From the NCBI GenBank assembly GCA_037349105.1, contig JAYJMM010000037.1:2852001-2916000 (forward strand): a DNA stretch of 64,000 nucleotides, read 5' to 3'. The number at the start of each line of letters is the position of its first letter. Positions within the stretch are counted from its first letter, which is position 1. A program made the position numbers and the translations under genes. This stretch comes from Limnomonas spitsbergensis. Its lineage: Eukaryota > Chlorophyta > Chlorophyceae > Chlamydomonadales. The notes beneath the pieces were generated by a model. That model searched no databases and was not told the origin of the DNA. It saw only the letters and a list, made by a program, of their open reading frames with translations. Positions 55,815 through 64,000 of the stretch are shown here, piece by piece.

Positions 55815-55905
55815 GGGGCCCATGCGGCCAAGCCATTTTAAGCAGGGCCCTCAAGTCCATGATGTAACACCCCTGGGGCCTAGGCCCTGCTAATATTTGG
55901 CCAAC
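55815..55905. repeat. Family A repeat copy
   Basis: CATGCGGCCAAGCCATTTTA, then GATGTAACACCCCTGGGGCC. Diverged member with both half-modules close together. Confidence 0.65.
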
Positions 55906-56397
55906 TGTAAATTGCTCAGTTCAGTTGAGAAGTGCTTGCATCTAGTTTCAAGGCAAGTGGATGGCACACAATCACACATCGTCACATCCCATGTACTGGG
56001 ACCAGTAGATTAGGGGGGGCAGTTCTTAGTTTCGTTAAACATAAAAAATAAAATGCGAAATTCGTCATGCCGCAGCGGAGCAGCATCACTTCAGGTGGTC
56101 CTCAACCACACACAAAGAAACTTAGCCTCCATCCGCATCACATGCCGTCCAGAGGGTCCGGAATCCTCCAAGATTAAAAGCTCAACTAGGCTTGTCACTC
56201 AACGCTACTCCAGCATGTTGGCCCGCGATGCATGCAGATCAACCCCTAAAAAGCAAGCAGACACTGGCAAGCAGATACGGTTGGTAGTGATTCAGGGTGT
56301 CAGCAGGTAGGCCTGCTGATCCCAGAACTGAAAAGCTTGGCCCTGGCTGAAAACCGCGGGCCAGGGCCAGGCAGCTGTCTTGAGGCGGCTGAGCACT

Positions 56398-57450
56398 TCA
56401 TTTAACTGCAGCAGCAGCGGCCGCCGCCTTCCTTGCTAGCTTCTCTTGCAACGCCTGAGGGGGAAGGTTATGTACTTTCGTGTCATACAGTAGCCGGATC
56501 CTTATAATCATAATTGGGCTTGCCGCAGCCTGTTAGGCCTGGCGGTTCACAGCACAGAAAACTTGGGGTCGGGTGCGATGATGTGCAGGCTGAAAAAGGA
56601 TTTGACAATGACATCCGTGCTCAGCTCGAGGTTGTAAAGGACCATGCAAAGATCAGTCGATCATTCGTTCATGCACTGGGCAGCATCAGTTGATCAGTAC
56701 AGGAATAGAGTAATAGACGCGCGCTCACCCAGAATGAGCGAGTGCTGTCCAGGCAACTCCCTGTCATGGCCACTGTTTCTTTTAGCGTGCTTCTGCTACA
56801 ATTCACCTACATCATGACCTACGGCCGATGGGGCCTGGTGCAGCAAGCCCGATATATATTAGAGCCATCGTCTGTGCACCGCACAAGGTTTGCTCTGCAT
56901 TCCCCACAGGACGGCCTCCTTAAATTTGTCCAGCATGTAGTAGCCATGTAGTGAGAGGGAAAACGGTGGTCGTGGCATGCCTCAGCCCGCGACTTCGGAC
57001 TTAAAAGGCTGGACGACTCACGACTGGTCCTGCCACTTGATGCAATTATGCCGACTACACCTGGGTACCGTAATTAAGCATTGCCATTTCTTCGTATAAA
57101 GCGTGGCGTGCGCACCTTTGCGTCTCGAGCCAGACGTTGGTCTTTGGACAGGCCGTCTTTATCACTTTGACTTCCCTTCCCGTTCTGCAAGCAGAAAATT
57201 TCCAAGTTGGAAAATAATTCCCCCGGATAGTACAGTGGAGACCAGTAGGCCTGCTGGTCAACCTAGGTAGAGAAAAACGGCAACGACATACAGGCAAACT
57301 ACACTTTTGTAGAACATTCTAGATCGGTCAGCCCTGTCAGTCAGTGTCATGCAACTAGTTGAAAGCAGGGGTTGGAAGATGGAAACGCACCTTTTCAACT
57401 CGAGCAGCAGCCTTGGCGCGGTCCAGCTCCCTTTGGTTGCCGCGTGTCAT
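56398..57450 (-). CDS. SERF/4F5-family small protein, copy 1 (3 exons)
   Basis: Exons (minus): 57391-57450, 57116-57184, 56398-56454; 186 nt, 61 residues plus stop, all introns phase 0 with GT-AG ends. The start MTRGNQRELDRAKAAARVEK carries the MTRGNQR(D/E) signature of the 4F5/SERF family. It is followed by NGKGSQSDKDGLSKDQRLA, where DGLS/T-x-x-Q-R is the family's second block, and an Ala/Lys-rich tail. SERF proteins are small, highly charged and disordered; in animals and yeast they bind nucleic acids and promote amyloid formation by other proteins. The role in algae is unknown. A second copy lies 1.6 kb away in the same orientation, so this is a tandem pair. The family call rests on the N-terminal signature and length. 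Confidence 0.88.
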
Positions 57451-57459
57451 TTTGGTGGC

Positions 57460-59030
57460 GGGAAGCTGGCCACCCTGCTAACCACGACATGGGCGACCTC
57501 GGTTACCACAAACTCCGACATGAAAAATTCACATTTATGTCTGAGTCTAGGGGGCAATACGTACCTGGCTGCTTCTCGACGAAATCGGAATTTGGACGAG
57601 CGCTCTGCTGCCGTGACCAATTTCTAGGAAGCGGCCTGGCAAGAGTACGGTCGAGAACATTCCCCACTCCCCTCCATCAAAGGAAGTCCAAGACGCTCGT
57701 CTGTCAAACCGCCTGAACCATCCCATGCACTAAATTCCTTGCTCCAGGTGGTCTGGTGGTGTGCTCGCCATCTACCCGCTCGGTGTTAAAGCTGTCTTCC
57801 TGCGTCGTGCGACTGACGCCAAAGCTGGTGCAGAACACTCACACTCAGACACCGAGGTGGATCAAGAGTACCGGTAGTGGGACATTTCTTTAGGGTAAGT
57901 TTCCGCCGGTGGGGCACATCTCACTATATATCTCAGCACGCAGGGGCATTCCGAATCTTATGTGATACTGCACAGATTGGCATGCATTGGACCAACATAC
58001 CGGCACCTGGATCAAGTCTCGGGACTCAAATGCTCTTGGGCATTCTCAGTCAATCTTGTCCGGACACATTGTTATTCAGTGGCATGGTGCAGTGGAGGTC
58101 AGAAAAATGGAGATAACCAGACTCAGATGCTAGAAGAAATTTCTCTTCCTAAGGTCAGCATCATAGTTCGCATTGACATTTCCCGCCTGAGCACACCATG
58201 CGGGTCATGTTCAATTTTAGTACGGTATGGTGCTCTATCACCTAACAGCAGTGGCAGCCCCCTTGTTGTGGGAGCGGCCAGCTGATGCTATTTGTGTACC
58301 ATTCGCTTGTGATTCTAGGCTGTGGATACAGTGCGGCGCAACCTTCAATGGTGAAGATACTGGCAAACATGGTCGAGATTCTTCCTGCCATTCGGGCGTA
58401 TTCATTGCCAATCGAACATTTTGGGGGAGGCATTATTGGGCCAGGGAAGCAATACCAAGGAGACAGCTTGCCTCCCAGTACTAATGTATCCTCCTCTGCA
58501 CTAGAGTATCAGTTGTAGTCTGGACCATGTGCAAGGTCCTGAATGCCATCCGAGGCAAGGTCCTGTGGCCGTCCCGGGTGTAACATGCGATGGTCGGATG
58601 CTGCTTGTGAGGCACTGCTGCTATCAGGTCAATCACGTGACAGCCATTCTTCACAGGTAGATTTCGGCGGATAGAGTGGCACTAGCGTGTCTGTGCCAAT
58701 CTACCCGCTGAAAGGAATCCATAACAGGACTCATCTGTGCGACTTTTTCTCTTCTCAGAGGGTACTGGATGCCATATCAGAGCTAACAATATGGGGCATC
58801 TACATGACCTATGCTACCAGATGAGCTTCGGATCAGCGTCGCATGCAAGGAGACGAAGCTGTATTACAAACTAACTTTATTTACATTTTGCACGAGTTGG
58901 GTGAATGTGATGCGCTTGAAAGCCTGACATCTAACCTACGCCATGGGCATGAGAGTCGTCAAAGCTGTTCCACACCAGCTTCCTTCTTTTGGGAGCGTGA
59001 TGAGGTTTCCCCATGCAACTTCTTCACAGG
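57460..59030. other. Intergenic between the two SERF genes
   Basis: No exon supported. The 3' end of copy 2 and the promoter of copy 1 must share this 1.6-kb interval. Confidence 0.4.
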
Positions 59031-59036
59031 ACCAAG

Positions 59037-59649
59037 TTACTTCGCCGCGGCAGCAGCGGCAGCTTCCGCAAGCTTCCTTGCTTGTTTTTCTTGCAATGCC
59101 TTCAGGAAGAGAGAAATAGATCAGAAGTTCAGATATGTCAGGGATTATCAGGCATACTTATCCACGGCATTCACTCAGTGTCTTCTCATTGGCCTTGAGT
59201 CTCTGTACATGCATGATGTGGCCTGCAATCTAAGACGAAATGCTCAATTTATCAGCATATTCATATAGCAACCCAGCACCATGGCAAACACTGTTGTATC
59301 GCCCTTCAAGCTGACCCACAAGAACTTGTTAAGGAGTGAGCGACCAAGGGTATATGATCAGCAGATTCCGTACATGGACAGCATCTATTCCACCAAGACC
59401 CGGCAAGACCAGGTAAGCGTTGGCTAGTGCACTCCGATGCCATACCTTCAGGTCCCGGGCTGCACGCTGCTCCTTGGACAGACCGTCCGCATCCTTGCCA
59501 TTCTTGCCGTTAGCCTGCGACACCCAGGCTCATGCATATAAGTTCCAAGTTTTCAATCGAGGAGCGGCGGAGGTAGGCAAATGTCACACCTTCAGATCCC
59601 GAGCTGCCGCCTTGGCACGGTCAAGATCACGCTGATTCCCACGAGTCAT
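59037..59649 (-). CDS. SERF/4F5-family small protein, copy 2 (3 exons)
   Basis: Exons (minus): 59590-59649, 59446-59514, 59037-59099; 192 nt, 63 residues plus stop. Starts MTRGNQRDLDRAKAAARDLK, then NGKDADGLSKEQRAARDLK, then ALQEKQARKLAEAA with a seven-Ala run and a final Lys. Intron positions and phases are identical to copy 1, showing a gene duplication after the introns were in place. Exons 1 and 2 both end AARDLK here, but not in copy 1 (RVEK and RDAK), hinting at sequence transfer between exons of this copy. It is divergently transcribed from the Trm10 gene, 281 bp between start codons. Confidence 0.9.
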
Positions 59650-59930
59650 TGTAAGCTGTGGCTTCAAGGGAGGTAAGGAAGCAGGAGCGGTGTACCTGCC
59701 TCGTTAACCTGCAAATTGAGAGGGCAACGAGGGGGAGGTCATTATGCACGTCGATACTTAAAAAAGCTAAGTCGGCACGCACCTGGCTTGGTGTCCACAG
59801 TATTTTCAAACTGCACGAAACTGACAAGTGACGACGTATATAGGAGGCCACGGCAGGCCTGCCACTTACGTTTTACTCGCCACTGGGTCGTCTAGAATCC
59901 GGACAGAAGGAGGGTCGCATATAGTTAAGT
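59650..59930. promoter_or_regulatory. Divergent intergenic region between SERF copy 2 and Trm10
   Basis: A 281-bp interval between two outward-facing start codons. A GTATATAGG TATA-like string lies at 59,836-59,845, reading toward the Trm10 gene about 90 bp before its ATG. No other element assigned. Confidence 0.45.
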
Positions 59931-62900
59931 ATGGATGAAAGCATTGTGCCAAGCAGTGTCATTGAGGAAGTCAAGTCACAGGTGTGAATGTGTCTTGTGG
60001 CGGTGACGTTGGCATAGCTGCTGAGACAAGGAAGCCCCCGTCGACCTTTGCGCGTGCCCTCTATGCAGGATGATGCCAACGAAAATGCCGGAATGTCCAA
60101 GAACCAGATGAAGAAAACGAAAAGGTTGGCAAGGTGAGAGCTGAGGGCCGCATGGCAAGTAGCAGGACTCCACTCACAACAGCACAAACTCATGTCCATG
60201 CCCATGGGCAACTGACGAGGCCATCATTTGCATGAAAAATTTGATTTTTGTGTCTGACAGGATGGAGGAGAGGAAGGCTGAAAGACGAGCCGAGGAGAAA
60301 ACAGCCAAGAAGAAGCAGAAACTGGTCCGCAAGGAGGAGATTGACAAAAAATTGGAGCTTATGTCTGCAGAGGAAAAGGAAGCCTTCCGTAAGGAACGGC
60401 AGGTATGCCACATGAAGGGCAGGGGTTGGGAGTGAGGGAGATCAAATTATGATGAACCCTACGCACAACTGCACAATGCACGATGCTCTGAAGGGTGAAA
60501 ATTCCGTGGTATTATGTAACAGTAGGGCTTGCTGAAACCTGACCCCTCAGCCATACGCTGTGCATCCTGTGATGTAGCTGAATTACAGCTGACCTACCCT
60601 AAAATAAATAGTGGCCCTGGGCAGCCAAGCTGTCCTAAGCCCTCCCCCTCCAACATTGAAGGGACAGCCATATGTCTAGACCTACCAACACGGCTATATC
60701 CAAGTCTTCTCATTCCATTGATCCTTCAGAAGACAGGCACCCTGCTCCTGTTGGATCGGCCTGATTGAACTCCTACTACAGTACCCCAACTTACAGATCT
60801 GTGACTGATGCAGGACGTTTTGGAGGAGAGGCGGGGAGACCACGTCAATAAGCGCGCCAAACTGGAACATGCCCAGAAGTCCGGACCTGACCTCGTGATT
60901 GACCTGGACTTTCAAGGCCTGATGACTGCCAGCGAGCTCAAACACCTCTGTCAACAGGTAGCGGGCACTGGGCAGTGTAGAAGCAATGGAGGGCAACAGA
61001 GGATATGGGTCAGAGGGGTCAGTCGGGTCACGCACCTCTCTTCAAGTGGGGAGGGGAGGGGGAGGGGTCACCAACATGGCTGCGAGGGAACTCAAGCACC
61101 TCCGCCAATATGGTGCGGACAGTGTTGAGACACCAGGGGGCAACAGAGGGGATGATTCAAAGGGGTCAGGCATCTCTCTGCAAGTGGCGGGGCTGCCTGC
61201 TGTGAGGAGGGTCACTGACAGGGCTGCCAGGATTCTCAAGCACCTCTGTCAACAGGTGATCTGTGTTGGGGCACCAGGGGGAAGCAAAGGAAAAAACGTC
61301 ATAAGGGCCATGCACCAGTCTGCAAGTGGGGGGGGCTAAGGGAGAAGGGTCACAAACATGGCTGCTAGATAGCTCAAACCCCTTCGTCAACAGGCAAATG
61401 ACAGGGCCGGGGCAGCAGGGGAGAAGAATGAGTCTGACAGTATTTCTTCAGTGCGCACCAGACCACCCTAGACAGGCGGCTGGGCAGCCATCACTGGCCC
61501 CCCTCAATCATAGCTTCATTGGCCTTGATACAGCTGTATTGTAGCAGGAGTGCGCTTACATCAAGTGAGGTTGGGCTAATGTCTGCTATGTGGTGGGGGG
61601 TCTGATAATTGGTGGGCAGGGACGTGCAGATATCAGGAAAATGAGTGTATGATTGAGGCCCGTTTGCAAAAGGGCTAAATATCCCGCAAAAAAATGTATG
61701 AAAATAGACCCTACAAAACCAAGATTAGGGGCTTGAATGCCGATGCATTTGAGCAGGCAGCCTGCTGCTCAGCCCCCGCTGCCCCAGTGCACATCCGCAT
61801 GCACCTTGGTTCCTAGTGTAGCTTAGTGTACGAGTTCCCTGCCATCAGCCAGAACACTCAACACTTGATTTGGTCTTCTAAAAGCATGGAATCCCCTGCC
61901 TCTTAGCCCCTTCGTTGCAGGTGCAGGGCTTTGGCTGTTACCAAAGGGTTCAACTAAAACCTGGACCCTTTATCCTCAGTCCAGGATAAACGCATGGTTA
62001 CCGGTATATAACCTGAAAGTCTACCCACGCCTGGCGGCTGACATACTTGGCGGTTGGGGATAAGATATACTTTGAACCCTAGACCTGGGATAAAAACTTC
62101 GTTGTCGACCTGACGACCTTAGAAGGCTTGCATCTTCTGGAGGCCCACCTGATCTCCTATGGGCGGTGCAGCTTGTCATTTTGTGCTCTGCCAACATTTC
62201 GGCCGCCTGCTGCCCGTGCAGCTAAGCTATTCATACTCTGCCAACATCAAAGCTCCGAAGCCATGCCACCTGCACCTGGTTGGGTACAAGGGAGATGTCA
62301 AGGCGATGGGGGATGCACAGATCTCAGGTGTGAATGAAGCGAGGGGCAGATCTCTGGTGGGAATAAGGTGGGGCAGATCTCAGGAGGGAAAGAGGTGTAG
62401 AGCATGCCTGTCTGAGGTGAGGATCAGCGGCATATATGATGACGCAGAGCAGGCGGCAGTGCTTATTTATAGCGCTTCCGTCTACCTTTGACAGGTCGCT
62501 GAAAAGCCACCAATGGGCCCAAGGGGATGAAACCTTGACACCATCATGTCGGGTTACACAAGTAGCAGTGGTTACCGCTCCAGGCCCTCACGTGTGTCGG
62601 CCGCCATGTAGCTGACTTGTAGCTGAAGCATGCTGAAAATAAACAGTGGCATGATTCTGATCCGTCGGCAATGCTCGACTGGAACAGGGGGTGTCCGTGG
62701 CCGAGAGGAGGATAAGGAGGGGGTCTGAGTCCAGGCTATACTGACCAGGGGCAATGAACCCTTGTATTTGAACCCATGGTGCGGTGTGTGAGTCCCACAC
62801 AATGCTTACATGGTTTGAAATGCAGCAGGTAACTTCTCCGAAGTCACCCTTGCTCATTGGCTCATTACTGAGTCTTCGTTGTTTTGTGCTGAGGTCACCC

Positions 62901-64000
62901 TTGCTCATTGGCTCGTTGCTGAGTCATTGATGTTTTGTGCTGAGGTCATCATAGCTTGTTGCCGAGTCACCATTGTTATTTGCGGATGTCACCTTAGCTT
63001 ATTGCTGAGATATCATTGTTTTGTGCTGAGGACATCATAGCTGATTTCTCTGCCACGATGAGAGCAAGGGCAGGCCCTTGATTGGAGCGATGCCCTCATT
63101 TCCTTTGTACCATTAAAATTAAATTTTGAATACCTTGCGTTTGCAGGACTCCCCAACTGGGTGGTGACTCAGACAGCCAGCACCTATGTGGAGCACTTTG
63201 CTGCCCGGCGGGACAAGATCGTTTATTTGACGGCGGACTCGGAGACCGAGCTTGATGAGCTCCAGGATGACAGCATATACATTATCGGCGGTCTGGTGGA
63301 TCACAACCGGTGAGCGAGACGGGCGGTTTTTCGTGGATGCGGCTTTTGTTTGCGTGGCTTGTTGTTGCTGTTGCTTTTGGTGGCGCGATCGGCGGTTTGG
63401 TGGACCACAACCAATGAGCAGGGCGCTGCTGCTTTTTTTTGCTGTGGCTTTTGGTTGCCGCTGTTTTTTATGGCTGTATCTTCAGGTGACTGCGGCTTAT
63501 CGTTGGCCTGGTGGTCCACAACCAGTGAGCCGAGTGAGGATGCTTTGGTGGCATTAATTTTTGTTAGAGGACCAGAACTGGTAATCGCCGTTGCGCTTGG
63601 TTGCTGTTGCTTTTGGTTGCTGTAGCTTTTGTTGGCCTGGCGGACTCCAACCGGCGTGCAGGTCTTTGGTGGCAGTTATTTTGTTGGACAAAGACTAGTG
63701 AGCGCTGTTGTTTTTATTGCTGTAATTTGTTAATGCACGAGGACCCTCCTAAAGCAACAAAGGTGCACTATTTATTTGACTTTGCTTCAGCTACAATTCA
63801 ACTACATCACGGCCCTTTGGCCGTGGATGCCTGGTGCAGAAGGCTTTGCTGTCCGGACTAGTGGCGGCAGGCTTGTCACCGTTTTTTCTCCAGGAGCACA
63901 GTGGTGGCCGCTCGGGAACCTCCAAAAGGTGGTCCGCAGTGCACTGAAATAAACACAGCTGAGGTGATTTTTTTCGGCTGTTGCATCCGACAGATACAAG
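59931..64000 (+). CDS. TRM10: tRNA (guanine(9)-N1)-methyltransferase, Trm10 family; 3' end outside window
   Basis: Methylates N1 of G9 in tRNAs using S-adenosylmethionine (SPOUT fold, nucleus/cytoplasm). Exons: 59931-59981, 60069-60133, 60261-60402, 60814-60957, 62222-62327, 63147-63309; 223 codons plus 2 nt, continuing beyond 64,000. All phases match. Landmarks: MSKNQMKK and a long Lys/Glu-rich N-terminal helix (residues 25-85), DLVIDLDFQGLM opening the SPOUT domain, LSYSYSANIKAP, ISGLPNWVVTQ, then KIVYLTADSETELDEL and IYIIGGLVDHNR. The GGxVDxNR Asp is the residue implicated in catalysis in yeast Trm10. Exon 2 could instead end at 60,124 (three codons shorter, same phase); the downstream AAG|GTGAGA donor is stronger. 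The C-terminal part of the SPOUT domain is missing only because the window ends. Confidence 0.94.
60958..61400 (+). repeat. Trm10 intron 4: three copies of exon 4's 3' edge
   Basis: The exon end GAGCTCAAACACCTCTGTCAACAG|GT is re-used at 61,089-61,113, 61,228-61,255 and 61,371-61,394, about 140 bp apart. The second keeps a perfect CAACAG|GTGATC donor; the third has CAACAG|GC. Intervening intron DNA (GGGGCACCAGGGGG-like) is copied too. Confidence 0.93.
62125..62221 (+). repeat. Trm10 intron 4: copy of exon 5's 5' edge
   Basis: GTGCAGCTTGTCATTTTGTGC followed by CTCTGCCAACATTTCG (62,166-62,200) repeats the exon start and its acceptor (GTGCAG|CTAAGCTATTCAT to CTCTGCCAACATCAA) about 53 bp further upstream. 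Confidence 0.85.
62328..62420 (+). repeat. Trm10 intron 5: copies of exon 5's 3' edge
   Basis: The exon end GCACAGATCTCAG|GTGTGAATG recurs as GGCAGATCTCTG|GTGGGAAT and GGCAGATCTCAG|GAGGGAAAG at 22-30 bp spacing. Confidence 0.85.
62835..63050. repeat. Tandem repeat, about 50-60-bp unit
   Basis: TGCTGAGGTCACCCTTGCTC and ATTGATGTTTTGTGCTGAGG-type units repeat three to four times in Trm10 intron 5. Confidence 0.8.
63310..63710 (+). repeat. Trm10 intron 6: at least three copies of exon 6's 3' edge
   Basis: The exon end coding IIGGLVDHNR with its GTGAGC donor is repeated at 63,384-63,419 (still IGGLVDHN, donor AATGAGC), 63,493-63,530 (IVGLVVHNQ, CAGTGAGC) and 63,625-63,655. A remnant lies near 63,690. 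Period is about 107-110 bp. Confidence 0.92.
63785..63962 (+). repeat. Family B repeat copy
   Basis: GCTACAATTCAACTACATCA and GGTGGCCGCTCGGGAACCTC, with an AAATAAACACAG tail. A related 5' part occurs at 56,797-56,850 (GCTACAATTCACCTACATCA). Confidence 0.5.

Overview
The window is nuclear DNA from a eukaryote, most likely a green alga. It carries a plastid-type starch synthase III with carbohydrate-binding CBM53 modules and a transit-peptide-like leader, interstitial TTTAGGG-like repeats, GT-AG introns and LINE retrotransposons. Assignment to a repeat-rich prasinophyte-like lineage is inference. No bacterial operon, CRISPR array or rRNA gene was seen.

Layout. 1-2.2 kb: a leftward gag-like ORF running off the left edge, then a 23-bp inverted repeat pair. 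2.2-12 kb: mostly degraded repeats, a 5'-truncated LINE fragment (about 5.93-6.6 kb) and two unrecognised rightward ORFs (9.2-10.5 kb). 12-17.2 kb: a nested transposon complex. A rightward LINE (LINE-A) is interrupted once by a 312-bp element with an 18-bp target-site duplication and once by a leftward, internally deleted LINE (LINE-B). 17-22.9 kb: dispersed short repeats, one small membrane-protein ORF (18.96-19.56 kb) and a splice-donor-bearing minisatellite. 22.9-52.8 kb: a 30-exon starch synthase III gene on the minus strand, reconstructed exon by exon; the exons sum to 3567 nt (1188 codons plus stop) with every intron phase consistent. 53-56 kb: more dispersed repeats. 56.4-57.45 and 59.0-59.65 kb: two tandem three-exon SERF/4F5-family genes (minus). 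59.93 kb to the right edge: a Trm10-type tRNA m1G9 methyltransferase gene (plus, 3' end outside), transcribed divergently from the second SERF gene across 281 bp.

The most unusual signal is architectural. In both long-intron genes the introns contain tandem, progressively decaying copies of the neighbouring exon edge, with the splice donor or acceptor copied along with it. This is visible at more than a dozen exon boundaries of the starch synthase gene and at three exons of the Trm10 gene. It looks like a general mode of intron growth in this genome that leaves ladders of decoy splice sites. Other notable items are a 244-bp foldback element with 8-bp target duplication, a 38-bp perfect palindrome, a 1.15-kb telomere-like array and a 2.9-kb array of 27-bp units, all inside starch synthase introns.

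The recognisable genes are unrelated housekeeping functions (starch elongation, a small aggregation-modifier-type protein family, tRNA methylation). Their adjacency implies no shared pathway.
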